Assembly: GCA_039720395.1 (NCBI GenBank) | Contig: CM077832.1 | Span: forward strand, 13,582,966-13,646,965 | Length of the DNA stretch: 64,000 nt | Reading direction: 5' to 3' | DNA from: Liquidambar formosana | Taxonomy: Eukaryota; Streptophyta; Magnoliopsida; Saxifragales; Altingiaceae | Part shown: positions 23,291 through 35,204 of the stretch, piece after piece | How positions within the stretch are numbered: the stretch's first letter is position 1 | Layout of the letters: the number at the start of each line of letters is the position of its first letter | Notes under the pieces: model-generated | Told to the model about the DNA's origin: nothing | What the model saw: the letters and a program-made list of their open reading frames with translations, nothing else | Databases searched by the model: none | Program-made: the position numbers and the translations under genes

Positions 23291-26220
23291 AGATGCCTCA
23301 ACTTATGAGGATTTGGAGATTATGCCTCAATTGGTGAGGGCTTGGAGATCCAAATAGATGGACTGGTGACCGTTGATAATTGAATCGAAAAGGCAAATTC
23401 AGCCTTAAGTTGGAGATTTGTAGTCGATTGATGCTTGAGGCCTTGAGCTGAAGAGCTTGTGTTGACTAGTTTCCGTTAACACATAAGAATGAACTATAAA
23501 AAGGAGTTTAGCCAACGTTAGCATCATAAACAGAATGATTGATAGTTGCATGTAGTATAGAATAATTCATATGAATTATAACGGCGTTCACAAAATAGCC
23601 TCATGTGAGTTGCACTTTAATATTATAGGTGAAGTGGTCGAATTAAGTATTGGGTAACGTATTGATCGAGGGTTCCCAACTTCGAATGGAGTTGATGACC
23701 AAACTGAAAAGCCAATGATTAAGCCAAATTAATGGCATGGCTAAAAGTTTGCCCTTGCTGCTCAAGTCTTCCAAGCATAAAGCCAACATGGAATCATGGA
23801 GTAGAATTCTGATATGCCGGAGTTTTAGGAAAACATCTCCTGTAGAAGCCTTAGTGGCACTCTTTGGACACGGTTTATGATGGCAGATGCTCCCATTTTG
23901 CTCCAAAGTGCTGAAACGTGAGATGTTTCGTGATTGGCTATTTGCATGTGCCAAAGGAAGGTGTTAATACTCTTCAAGACCTATGCAAGTAATTACAAGT
24001 TTGCAGATCATGGTGAGTAAGCAATAAAATTACTAGCTTTATTGCGATCTGCCAATGCAAATACGTATGCTCATATAAAACTTTTGTCAATGATAAGCTA
24101 GATGTTGGAACAAAGAGATCAAAAGAGTCATATAGTGGTGAGATTAGGCAGTTAAGCGAATCCAAACTAAATTCGCATACAACAAGCTCACGTTCTTGAA
24201 GCCTTTGGAAGCGCATCAAATTGAGAAAACCATATATAACTGGACATTTATTGATGGATGCGTCAACATAGCCACTTGCCATTACAAAATAGGTTCTGTA
24301 TAGTTTTTTAAAACCTTGAGTTTAAGAGCAAGAATGAATTAAAAAGGCCAAAATCATGATGATATGGCTACAGTAAATAAGCTGACGACAAGAATGCTAT
24401 ATTGACATTCTCAAAATCAATTTCATATAATTCTTTCCATGATCTATTACTCTTAATTCCAAGCAGGGGAGCATGTGCATGAGCTCTATAAGCAATTAGA
24501 AGCCAGGAGATATTCGTGGCTATCAAGAAAAATGAAATGGCCTCTCCTATCAGGCCGTTGCATCCTTGTTCATTTTTTAAATCAAAATATATTGCAAGGG
24601 AAACCATCCAGGCTGGGTGTGATGGAACCCAAACTAAAAATCCCATGAGCATAAATTAAATAATAAAAAAGGATTTTAGGAATAAGCAGAAAAATAAAAG
24701 AGGATCATGATCTATCAGTCCAGATTCACTGCAATAATGAGCCAAATAATCCAAATGACTCCAAATATGTCCATGGATTTGGCCACTGCCCATGCAAATG
24801 ACGTACTAGTTCGTCTAGCACAAACAAAGAAGCAGTTATTGTGGTAATATGTCCAAAAATTTGCAGCATGTTTCATGCTCAGAGCTTGTAACTACAATCA
24901 CTTCACTATATAGTAGGAAGACGTCCAGGCGCAATAGTGCCCAATTGGAATGGTCCCACATTTCCACATTTATAAGGACCACCATTATACAAGATTCATG
25001 ACAACACTTGTTATAAGATGCCAAAATCAAATAAATTATTTCATGGGTTTCAATGTCAATGTTAAAGAGGGCCTAAAGTAATTAGCCCAATAAAAAGTTT
25101 TGGCAATCAGGGGCTCAAAGTCTCTACTCTCTAGAATTGATAGTCAATTCAAATAAAAAAGTTTGGAAGAAAAGTTACAAAAACAAGATGCTAGGCAAAC
25201 CCTTTGAACATGTGAATGAAAGTCTTATGGAGTATGGACAGATTTTCATAAAGATATTTATAGTGTTTTGCCTTTGGTTCAGACATAAAGAAGGGAAAAG
25301 ACAGAAGGTATTTGGTGATAGCCTCTATGCAATTTGTCTCCCTGCCTCTCTTATTTATTTATTTATCTTTTGCATAACTCCTTAACATGGCAAATGGGTT
25401 GAGCATTCCACCGAACAGGTGGCATGCTGTCTAGAGATTGGAGAATAAATAATAGCCCAAAAAAATTTATAAATGGTGAGAACACTTCCCTCAAATTTAT
25501 GTAGAAGGTAGCCATTGGGGTGTGTGGTTGAACACTTAAATGGTCATCACCATAGAGTTCCCAGTTTGGAGAAATCAGCAAGCAACAGAATAGCTAGTCG
25601 AGTCTGGGTAGTCCAATGCCTTCGTAACATTGCTGCCATTATAGTGTTGAAGCCATGATGGTGACATGTAACTTTGTGGGATTCTTCTTTTTTTTTTTTT
25701 TTTTCTTTTCCGAATCACAATCCGAAAGCCCACGACGTGAATCTTGGTTAGCACAATGGGTAGCTCCTTGTTACCCCAGCGAATTTACCAAGAAGGCTGA
25801 TTCCGTGTTGGAAGCGATGTATGCTCCAGGTCAATTTTTGTAGGTGGTGCAATAGCGGAATGTGTGGTGGCACAGAAATGGTAAAGACCCCGGCGGTAAA
25901 TACTTACGTGTAGTAGCAATCATGGAATGGATTTCAATTCCCAACCAGATTATGAACAGAATCAAATGGCGCGATGAACAAAACCCATGACCAATTCTTT
26001 TGTGATTGATCGAAGAGCTATATATAATAGTAGATGAGAGATGAAGCTTGTGGGCTAGGTGCATCATTCTGGGCTGGTAGTCATGCGACGTGGTAGATTG
26101 GCTACAACTCATGAGAGGGGGCGGAAACAGGAAGGCACATCAGGTAATACATGGTGACTGCGAGAGCATCCACCGGAGTTATTTTTTGGAAGAAAATAAA
26201 AAGGCTTTTTGTTCTGTTTC
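23291..26220. other. Non-coding interior of element C
   Basis: No recognisable gag, protease, RT or integrase motif on either strand. Short open frames (for example minus 23954-23643) show no domain. A T-run of about 16 lies near 25688. Confidence 0.6.
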
Positions 26221-26237
26221 CCACATACGGCGCCAAA
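26221..26237 (-). promoter_or_regulatory. Primer binding site of element C
   Basis: On the minus strand TTTGGCGCCGTATGTGGG follows the 5' LTR directly. The core TGGCGCCGT matches the start of the tRNA-Asp type primer sites of Tat-lineage Ty3/gypsy elements. Confidence 0.7.
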
Positions 26238-26238
26238 T

Positions 26239-26632
26239 TATTGATGACAAAAAACTCACCAATAATCAAGATCTGTGTGACCTCACATCTTTTTCGACTA
26301 TACCTGCAAAATAAGGCTCAGGCGACCAGTGGGTGACCAGCGGGAGCCCCTCCGATGCTTAAGTCAGTCATCAGAAAGTAAGCATGGAATGGAAAACATG
26401 AGTTGAACGTACCTTGTATGGTATAGAGCTCCCTACTTGTAGTGGGTGTCTTACTCCTAATCAGATTAAGAGGGTAGAGTCCTAGTAGGACTTGATATTT
26501 GAGGTAGAATTGAACTCAAATTGATAACATCAATCTCTTAATTTAAGAATAGATAATTGCATAATTAAAATATTACTTTATTTGGAGTCCACGGGTCATC
26601 CCTATAATGGGTGGTATTTTTCCCCCACATCA
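26239..26632 (-). repeat. 5' LTR of element C
   Basis: 394 bp, nearly identical to 21949-22342, followed on the right by the target duplication AAACT (26633-26637). Confidence 0.85.
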
Positions 26633-26776
26633 AAACTAATGTTCAAAAATCAATTACACACAAAATAGTTAACCATTGTGATCATCGCTTCTCTGTTTTT
26701 CACCCGGAGAGAAAAAGTTTCTTTTCTCTGCATGTCTTTTGTTCTGTATTTATGATAATGATGCCGTGGAAGGAGC

Positions 26777-29663
26777 CTAGGGTGACCTTGTTGGAGAAAA
26801 CAAGAAGGGCTGGGGCGGAATTTGTATGGATTGGAGGCTTCCTTCCAACATCTCTACCACCTTACTGATTGATGGCCGATTTGATGGATTAGTCTGAATG
26901 CACCACAAACTCACTAGTATCATCTTCCTTGCTGTTTCTTCTTCCTCGGTAGTCATAACCCCATGTAAATTAAGATCCTCACCTAGTTCGAGATGGTCAT
27001 AAATCCAATGTGGAAAATTTATTTCACTGGTTCGAACCACTCCAACATCAACATTCTTCCTTCCTCCAACCATTTCAAGAACCATCATCCCATAGCTGTA
27101 GACATCAGATTTATGAGAGACAGCTCCAAACGTTCGACAAAATACTTCCGGAGAGATGTATCCAGCAGTCCCTCTAGCACCCACCATTGACACAACACTC
27201 TCTTTCTTTTGGCACAATTTGGCAAGGCCAAAATCAGAGATCTTGGGGCAGAAATCTTCGTCTAAAAGAATGTTCTGAGGTTTTATGTCAAAATGCAAAA
27301 TCCTTGTGGTACAACCTCGGTGCAAGTACTCTAGTCCTCGAGCAATGCCAACCATGATTTTGTACAACATATTCCATTCCAATTGACTATTTGCGTTTGA
27401 AGATCTTCTATCATAGATGAACTTATCTAGAGAACCATTGGGCATTAATTCATAAATCAAAGCTCTTTTAGTCCTCTCATAGCAAAAACCCAGAAGGGTG
27501 ACTATATTAATGTGGGAAATCCTACTAATACTAGCAACTTCATTAATAAATTCTTCTCCGTTGCCCTTAGACTCACTCAAAACTTTGACTGCCACAAGAC
27601 GGCCATCGGTTAGCTTTCCTTTGTATACACTACCGTATCCTCCTTGCCCCAATTTATCTGTGAATGAGTTGGTCATTTTCTTAACATTTGAATAACTATA
27701 ACGTTTTGGAGCGAGAAATCCATGGTTCCTTATGCAAACATCAACATTCTGTTCATTATTTGCTTCCTTCTTCCACAAAACCATTTGCTTATAACATAAG
27801 CATTCTCTTCTTCTTCTAAAGCTGCAAATCATTATAAAAATTACTACAATGCTACCCACACCGGCTGCAACACCTGAAATCAGAGATTGGTAGTCAAGCC
27901 TTGTCATAACAAATATAATGTGATTGGCTTTAATTTCCACGAAATCTTTAGTGCCAAGGAGACACAAATTGTAAGAAATTAATCAGGATGATAATATTAC
28001 ATTATTACCTATGGAGATTTTCAATGGCAAGCTGAGATTGGACGATCCTGAGTGAATGTTCCATCTTAAACCAACTGCTAGAAACCAAACCATGAGATTT
28101 AGCCATAGAGACTGAAAGGAAATTATGTCTTGGCAAAGAAAAAGAGGAAAAAATAAAAGAAAAGAGAGAGAGAGAGAGAGAGAGACCAAAAGGAAAGAGT
28201 AAACAAATACATATATATCAAGATTTATGTGGATTATAATTTGGTAGTGTGCCTATATGTTGAGAGAATAAATCCACAATCTTTGAGGATTGTATGAGAG
28301 AACTTTTTTCACCTCACCACAGAACGAAAGGCCCCCAAAGTCATGTCTGTAGCTCCGTAGATCCCCAACTGCCAAACTATGGTTTCAAGCCCTGAAGCCC
28401 ATATAGTTACGTTATATATAAGTGTATGATACATACTCTGATTAAGTAATAAATTGAGTGCAAGACATCTATCACAGAAAATGTATCTATGCCATATATT
28501 AAAATGAGCCCTTAAGCTGATCATATTGACACAACCATAGCATTAGAAAGAGTATTTGAAATCTTGACCGAAAATTAAAGACAAAATTGGAACCAAGTTT
28601 CTTCGCAGAAATTTAATATGATCGATTTATTTGTTATATACTATATATATTCTCCAAATTTATTAATATGGATCAACAGACACACTCGTTAGTATTTTGG
28701 ATACATATACCTATTTATCTACGTGTGGGGAGATGAATCCATGTATTTGATAGATGTGAAAATAGTGCATTGAGTATGTAAAACAAAATTATGTTTTCTC
28801 TTCTTGTTTTTGGCTGATTTAAAGATATTCTCCGACCATTGAATCTATCCGTAAATTGTTCGAGCCAGGGGTCCTTAAGATCGAACAACATTTTTCTATA
28901 TGACAAAAAATCCATGATCAGGCCGCGGTCGGCCGTGAAAACAGATTCCGAGGATAAAAGATCAAGAAAAGTACCCGGGGGAGGGGGGACGCCCATGGGG
29001 CTCCGGCAGGCGGCGAGGATCTGTTGCAGTTTCTACATGCTTTACCATCCACCTCCCATTTCACCTCAAATCCTTGCCGGAGTAGCTGATCTGCAACCGA
29101 CGAAGTCATTGATTCTTCTACCACACCCGCTACAGAACAGGAACAGTGACACTAGTGTTACATTTTTCAGGGCCTGTAGGTTGAACACCCACATGAACAC
29201 CCTTGTAAGGGTACTCTGTAATCTGGCATGAAGAATTATAATTGGAGGCCATAGGCGGGCAACCATACGAGAAGGTAAGGTTCCCATAACCAGGAGCATA
29301 GTCGAAGAGTGTAGAATTAAGGGTAGTGCTAACAAGTTGCGTCAGACAGCCATTCATGTAATCCTGTCTCGCAATGTGGAGTAATTGCGCAGTGAGATTA
29401 ATATCCAAGACACGATATTTTAATTGCATAATCTCAATGGTGGCAACACCACTGTCGCAATTGAGCTCTAGTCTAGGACAGCCACAACCACCGGATCGGT
29501 TTCCTCCCCAGAAAGGGTAGCCCACGCCCGTCATATTCCCACAATTGAACCGACTGCTACAGCTTGTGTTTACGTCAACATTGCCTAAAGAGAGAGGAAT
29601 CTGGACGAGAACCAGGCATATGAAAAATAGTAGCAAAAGAATAGGTGATGCCCGGGAATTCAT
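26777..29663 (-). pseudogene. LRK10L: RLK-2: LRK10L-type receptor kinase with intact kinase exon but broken ectodomain
   Basis: The kinase exon (27873-26777) is open. It encodes a TM helix, GQGGYGSVYKG, VAVKVL, HFDIKPQN (non-RD), DFGLAK and SPE. A 39-bp exon 2 (28047-28009) matches the family plan. Exon 1 starts at 29663 with a signal peptide and reads CSSRFNCGN, GYPFWGG and many N-glycosylation sites as far as VTVPVL, then stops. The homologous continuation (ADQLLRQGFEVKWEVDG, CRNC) is in another frame, so one frameshift lies near 29130. After that the glycine/cysteine motif CGYN and the last cysteines are not recognisable. A possible donor lies at 28974-28975, but using it needs a second frame change. 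The kinase C-terminus stops about nine codons before the RLK-3 counterpart, although the downstream codons still align to the shared TAA. Probably a pseudogene; a kinase-only transcript starting inside intron 2 is possible. Confidence 0.8.
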
Positions 29664-31024
29664 TTCTGGCAAGGAGAGGAGTGCAGGATATAGACAAAAT
29701 TGATGAGTAATTTGAGTTTGTTTGAGGATGAATAAAGGAAATGGAAAAGAACTACAACTTTCATAGAAAAGATAGCTTGAGGAATGTGATGGAAAGACTT
29801 GACAGTGAAAGTCTGAAGTCCACACGCGGCAGGAAAACTTGTCTGCAACTCTGACATGTTCTTTTTTTTTCGTTAGAACTCTGACACACGTTTTAACGGA
29901 AAGACTTGACCCCTTTACTCACTTCAGGTAAAAGGTGAGTTAATCTCTACTAAGTTAATCATACACTCAATCTTTACTCTCTTAAATCGAGCAATATATT
30001 GAGCAGCTCTTTCATCTTTTCTTCAAGTCAATTTGGCAAGATCTATCGCTGAGACTTCATGATCAGTTAAAAAAAAATTGAGTAAAGATTATTTCTTCCA
30101 TTTGTTGCCTATTTTCTAAAGGGTCTATCATTTGCAATTCAAGTTTTTGTCTCTCTGCAAATGGGCCATTTTCATTAGCCAGGCCATTTCGAGTCCTCTT
30201 GTTTGTTCTCTAAAATAGTTGTTTTGGTTTTCAATTGGAGGCAATGGTGGTGGAGGTGGTTGTACTTTGTCAGTTAAAAGTATTTACCAAACTTTCCACT
30301 GTCTCTTTCATTTGATTGTCAATTTTCTCAATTAATGACTTCAAAGATTCTGAAATTTGTGTCAAGAATGGATTAGAGCCTTCTGTTTGAATAGCCTGCA
30401 ATTGTTAATCAAAGTCATTATCAGTCTTTTAATGAGGCGAATGTGTCGATGTTAGGATGCCTTGATGAAGAGGACTTTATCATTCACCAAATAATGCAGA
30501 AATGAAAAACAAGTGCTTGAATTTAAATAAATAAATGTGAACTTTATCATTCAAACACAAGTACAACAAGCAATACATATATCGTCTCTATTCAAGGTGG
30601 AATCGGCAAACAAAACACTTCTAAATCTAGTACAGTGGATCGATGAACTCAATACTTGCAACTTGACTTGGTAAAAAAATAATCCAAGATCTAACGTAAG
30701 AATGCAAGCACGGGGCTGGGCCTTCTTGGCATGATGGACTTGCATTGAACTAATCTTAAGCCTAATCCGAGACAGGACATTGTTTAAGTCTGTAGGTTTA
30801 ATTGACGTTAAATGGTGTTCTTTCCTTCGAACAAGCCTTCCTTATATAGATTCTGCTGATAAATGCCGTCACATATGGCCTTTTAATTTTTAATCAGCCA
30901 CATGGGCAAAACTCCTTTCTCCATTTGTCAATAATCCATTGGTCTGTCTTTCCCTTCCAGTTGGACACGTGTTATCCACTTATTGGCTTTTAGTAGTTAT
31001 AGCCCATATGTGTCATATGGGTGA
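29664..31024. other. Upstream of RLK-2; unresolved repeat-like DNA
   Basis: No gene can be supported. About 30000-30450 reads weakly like a decayed gag region on the minus strand, broken by stops. About 30830-30860 contains, on the minus strand, GAATCTATATAAGG, which resembles a TATA box. It may be an old LTR fragment, but I found no paired LTR. Confidence 0.35.
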
Positions 31025-31144
31025 GGCTATTTCTATACCCTTTTATGCTAAATCCACACCCCTCCATGAGTAAAAGTAAAGAAGAATGTGTGAAAATAAT
31101 GCATGAAAGGTGTGGATTTAGAAAGGAAGGGTGTGGAAATAGCC
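31025..31144. mobile_element. Small MITE with GGCTATTTC termini
   Basis: The left end GGCTATTTCTATACCC and right end GGGTGTGGAAATAGCC form inverted repeats over a 120-bp unit. Related sequence occurs near 52350-52440. No clear target duplication was found. Confidence 0.5.
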
Positions 31145-31147
31145 CAA

Positions 31148-31313
31148 AATGCTATTTTACCCATCTTTTATCACCCATGTTTTATCACCCACCTTACGTG
31201 TCAAAAGTGGATATGTGAAAGTTATCGTGTAAGGTCCAACATGAAAAAATGAGAAACTGCCACATATAGGTGGGTGAGATAATATAGGTAAAATAGATGG
31301 ATGAAATAGCATT
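31148..31313. mobile_element. Small MITE with AATGCTATTT termini (MITE-2)
   Basis: 166 bp; the left end AATGCTATTTTACCCATCT and right end AGATGGATGAAATAGCATT are inverted copies. Another copy, split by element A, lies at about 40503-40542 and 49594-49712. Shared internal sequence includes GTGTCAAAAGTGGATA. Confidence 0.6.
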
Positions 31314-31429
31314 ACTCTTTGCTGAATAAAGAAGGTAAACACATTATTAATTAACATTTAGTTTGTCCTAAAAATTTTATTTTAAATTCTGGGATGAATC
31401 TGAAGTTAGTCAAATTAAACTACAAACAT

Positions 31430-32110
31430 AATAACAAGAAGAAATCATAAATTCTACCGCAAATGAACCATTATTCACTAGGCGTCTAGAATTATCAACT
31501 ATAGGACTAAATCTAAAGACATGGCTGTTAGTAATGGCATGGTTTGACATTGACTGCTGCCTAAATAGATCAGTCAATATTTCTTGTGATCTAGAGCTAC
31601 AAATTTAAACTTACTTGACAGAATATATTTCCATATTTCAATTGGTTCAATTAAGTTGAGTCATGAGTGGTATTAGCTCAAAAAAAATTGAGCATTGCTA
31701 TTTGACCCACATTATTCACCCAAAACAAAATCCCATCGCTATGCGTTTAAAAATATTTAAAGACAGAAAAAAAAAAAAAATTGCTTCAGTCAATTGAGTT
31801 TGCAAATTTAAAATTGAGGCACAGGAGAAGCAGTTTGACTGATATATATTCTACTAGGCTACTAGGAGATATTGCTGTCCCAATATTCAATTTTGTCGAC
31901 CTTGCAACACGAGAGCATGGCACTCAACAGAGGATCAGATTATGTCAGCAACTAAATCATCATGAACTTAAAATTTTTCATGCTTTTGTAAGGCTATCTC
32001 TCAAAACAATATAATTGCTATAATAGTCTTATAAAGGCACCTTGATTTATTATTTTTTGTTTCTTTCAAGCCACTAATATGAGACATTAGCCAGTAGCCG
32101 TAGTTCTAGT
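31430..32110 (-). pseudogene. Relic of a fourth LRK10L locus lacking the kinase exon
   Basis: 31430-31700 resembles 15915-16110 (downstream flank of RLK-1). 31780-32110 resembles 18030-18330 (exon 2 of RLK-1 and its intron flanks). Shared passages include TCTAGAATT..CAAC, GTTTGACATTG, CCATATTTCAATTG, CAATATTCAATTT, GAACTTAAAAT and ATCTCTCAAAACAATA. The sequence that should lie between them, the kinase exon, is absent and replaced by a short A-rich stretch. The exon-2 equivalent is at about 31870-31905. It is the skeleton of a duplicated receptor locus whose kinase exon was deleted. Confidence 0.65.
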
Positions 32111-32780
32111 TTTAATGACCAAATTTGTATGTGTTGGCTTTTCCGTTTCTAGAAGGAGTCAATTTGCTATTGTTTAAGTGAGTTGAATTCATCCCAAGGT
32201 TAAAGTTCAATTTGTCAAGATTGAAGCTCAAGGTGCATTATTCTCAAAGACTTTCATTGAAGCTTTATTCTTATATGTGTTTGGGATGGTAAGTGGTATT
32301 AGATTCATCGCATATTCATATTTAGCATTCTTACATATTTAGGTTTTTATTAGAAACATATTTTTGAAGAGTTGGTTGCATTTAGTCTTCATTATTTTCT
32401 TTGTTTCATCAACTGTAGGAAGTCCCTCTAACCGTTGGAAGTGTTTTTGGCATATAATTCATTATTTTAAGGGTAAATTGCAGAAAACTACCCCCACTTT
32501 TGGGATGCGTTTCACTTTGGTACCCTCAAGTTTAAAAAGTGTTAATTTGGCACCCAAGATTTTTGTTGACTCAAAGTTAACGGTGATGAGAAAATGACGT
32601 TTTTACCCTTCATACAAATGACGTCATTTCGAAACACAACCCATTTCGCTCGATTGTTTGAGAACCTCCTCAGGAGGGAGAGAGTGAGATGGGAGGGTAG
32701 GAGAGGCAAGGACCTCAATGATAGCCATTCCGGCCAACTCCCCACTCCAATCAACCCATGAATTCCCCTACTTCGGCTAA

Positions 32781-32811
<31 letters not shown>

Positions 32812-33286
32812 CACGGGAAGGAGGGAGAGAGTGAGATGGGATGGAGTTGCACCAAAGTGGATGTCATTGAGGTCATTCCTTAGAAGCAAGAATTGTGCAC
32901 ATAGGGTAATAGTCCCGCTCTAGAACCGTGGTTCTGCGCTTCCAACTAAGATTTGTGAAAAAATCGTGATTCTCCAAAGAAAGAGTTGCAGTGCTAACCA
33001 AGATGGAACCGTCCAAATGAGTGGGGGAAGAGGAAGAGTAGACATTGAAGAAGAAGAAGAAGGGGGGGAAGAAATTAGCACCAATAGGCAGCGTCGCCTC
33101 GAGGCAAGAACAGCACTAGCAGCAGCGATCGAAATATAGCTTGAGAGAGAGAGAGAGTGAGAACCTACTGTTATAGTTGCTGTCAATGTGTATCGTCATT
33201 GCTATCGCCATCTTCTTCTTCTTCTTCTTCTTAATTTCTCTGTTTTTCCTTTTTTGTGTCGTTGGGATATATATATACGATAATAT
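32111..33286. other. Intergenic DNA with long poly(T)
   Basis: No gene supported. A T-run of about 30 lies near 32782-32811, with GGGAGAGAGTGAGATGGGA present on both sides. The passage near 32475 (GGTAAATTGCAGAAAACTACCC) resembles the end of the Mutator-type MITE at 38517, but no matching right end was found. Confidence 0.4.
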
Positions 33287-33569
33287 CCCATCAGCACGTT
33301 ATATCAGCATGGCTACAAACTTACAATTGACTGATTACAAATGGATGGCTTTTATAAATAGCTATAAATATCCCATTTCACTGACTACAAACCTACAATT
33401 GACTAATTACAAACCTACAATTGACTAACTACAATCGCCGCGGGCTAGATAGTTGTTCATTTGTAGTCAGTCAATTGTAAATTTATAGTCAGTCAATTGT
33501 AGGTTTGTAATCAGCAATTATAGGTTTGTGCCATGCTGATATAAGCCTATATCAGCATGTGCTGATAGG
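33287..33569. mobile_element. Foldback element with multiple inverted sub-repeats
   Basis: CCCATCAGCAC and ATATCAGCATGG at the left face CCATGCTGATAT and GTGCTGATAGG at the right. Inside, TACAAACCTACAATTGACT repeats face their inverse copies around a GC-rich loop near 33436. AT microsatellite flanks both sides. Superfamily unclear. Confidence 0.6.
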
Positions 33570-33798
33570 ATCATTTATATATATATATATATATCTAGGA
33601 GGACTCAAACCCGTAACGGCTCAAGCTATACAGATTTCATCCTTCTTGGTATCAATTGAGGCTCGTTGATTTTTTATTTAATGATGTATTTGATAAATCA
33701 TATTAAATCTAAGTACTAGCCTAAGCAAACCTGTGAGAGTGCGAGACCCTTTTTTTGAGCCTCTCCTTCACTCTCGACTCTTTGACTAGGCATCTAGG

Positions 33799-34173
33799 CT
33801 AAGAAGCACGGACATGGACACGAGGCATAGTTACGACACGACACAAACATGCTGACACGGTAAATCCTCAAAATTTAAGACACGATATGACGAGGACACA
33901 CAATTAATAAAATGCATATTTTATTTATATAGTTAGATAATATCATATAGGTTCACATCTATTATTCAAAATGCATCTTTTGTATTGTTTTCGGAAACCT
34001 TAGTGAAGTTATTCATTTATAAAATAAGACAAAAAGGGGAAGGAAGACTATTAAAAAGACAAAAAAGATGGAAAGAGAGAAGTGTCGTGTTGGAGGTGTG
34101 TCGGAAGAGTGTTGCATCTAATACATGTCCGACACGGACACGGCACCTCTAGAGAAGTGTCCGTGTTTCCTAG
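33799..34173. mobile_element. hAT-type MITE (family CTAAGAAGC), copy 2
   Basis: 375 bp, starting CTAAGAAGCACGGACATGG and ending GTGTTTCCTAG, with a perfect 8-bp duplication CATCTAGG at 33791-33798 and 34174-34181. Its sequence matches the copy at 8553-8930 along its length (for example AAATCCTCAAAATTTA and GAGAAGTGTCGTGTT). Confidence 0.85.
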
Positions 34174-34400
34174 CATCTAGGTAATCAGTGTGTATCATAT
34201 TTTCCTAATCTCTATTTTTTATTCCTCATAAACTAATCATACTTTAATTTTAGATTGATCAATTTTAAAATTAAACATGGTAAATTAAATGTCCATCCTT
34301 AAAGGTTATGTTTCTTGTAATTAATGAATATGAATACAATAGACTTGGCAGGAAAAAAAGAAAGAAAGTACAACCATATGAATACAATTGGAGATTTACA

Positions 34401-34736
34401 CTAGTGGCGGAGCTAGAAAATTACTTTTTTTGGGTTAAGACTAATGACAACTATTTTATAAATAAAAAAAAAAGGAAAAAAATTCCTTGAAGGCGCATGA
34501 GGTTTTGTCTTTAACTTTGAATAAGGTAGAAAATTAATTATAATAAATAATAGGACAAAACTTATCAATTTTTAGGATTGAAAAAGTTGCTAGAGGGTCA
34601 AAATAGCATTTTTTAAGAGGTAAAATAAAAAGTTGGAAGGGTCAAATTTTAGATACTTAGAATTTAGTACCAAAAAAAAAAAAGAAAAGGAAGTAACAAT
34701 AAGGAAGGTCAATTACCCCCCATTGACCCCCTCCCT
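34401..34736. mobile_element. hAT-type MITE related to the GGCGGAGC family
   Basis: The left end reads CTAGTGGCGGAGCTAG and the right end is a C-rich CCCCCTCCCT. GATTTACA is duplicated at 34393-34400 and 34737-34744 (8 bases). The right terminal repeat is poorly preserved. Related in its left end to the element at 15264-15597. Confidence 0.6.
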
Positions 34737-35204
34737 GATTTACACCATTCGAATGGTGGGTCCTACCAGCCTTCAGTGGTAAATGTCTGAGGAACATTAT
34801 TACTTATATTTATATAATTTTGTGACAATCGGGAGAATCTTCTCTTACCCCTAATCCTTAAGTATTAATAAATGTGCATTAATGCTTTTTCATGAACTTG
34901 AATCAAAGATTTCTCATTTAACAAATGAGTCAAATGTCACTAAATTATTATGTCATCAATTATTTCATATAATATTTGGCAAACATAGATATTAATTCCT
35001 TTCAGGAAACCAAAAAGGAATTATTTTTCAACCATACAGCATATGGTACTCAATCACACACATATGGGTACATAAAATATAATGCAAGCACTCGCTCTAA
35101 AAGATTTATTTTAAACCTGGATATAGTGAAATCCTTTGAAATCACGAGTACTCATAAAAAAAAAATCCTCTTCTTGCCCAATTTTTTTTTTTTTTAATTT
35201 TTAT

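Larger units (their letters stand above)
21949..26632 (-). mobile_element. Element C: young non-autonomous LTR retrotransposon
   Basis: Two 394-bp LTRs (21949-22342, 26239-26632) enclose about 3.9 kb. The flanking duplication is AAACT at 21944-21948 and 26633-26637. By eye the LTRs differ at only about two positions, so insertion was recent. In minus orientation the right LTR is 5'. It is followed by ATTTGGCGCCGTATGTGGG, the primer-site type also seen in element B. A purine tract (GGGAGTGGGGGC) precedes the other LTR. The interior shows no gag or pol; the longest open frames are about 100 codons with no domain. Next to the 3' LTR is a 73-bp tandem array. It is best described as a non-autonomous derivative that depends on a Tat-like Ty3/gypsy partner; the partner is inferred from the primer site only. 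It ends about 145 bases past the stop codon of RLK-2. Confidence 0.85.

Noticed and set aside
25730..25800. tRNA-like segment (GGTTAGCACAATGGGTAGCTC)
   Set aside because: Lacks a consistent cloverleaf and T-loop; lies within non-coding interior of element C.
27874..27967. ATG upstream of the RLK-2 kinase exon as the true start
   Set aside because: The acceptor TTTCAG at 27879-27874 in the same phase as in RLK-1 and RLK-3 shows that this part is intron. A kinase-only start remains possible but unsupported.
30000..30450. Gag gene on the minus strand
   Set aside because: Only vague similarity with many stops and no linked LTR pair; not enough to call.
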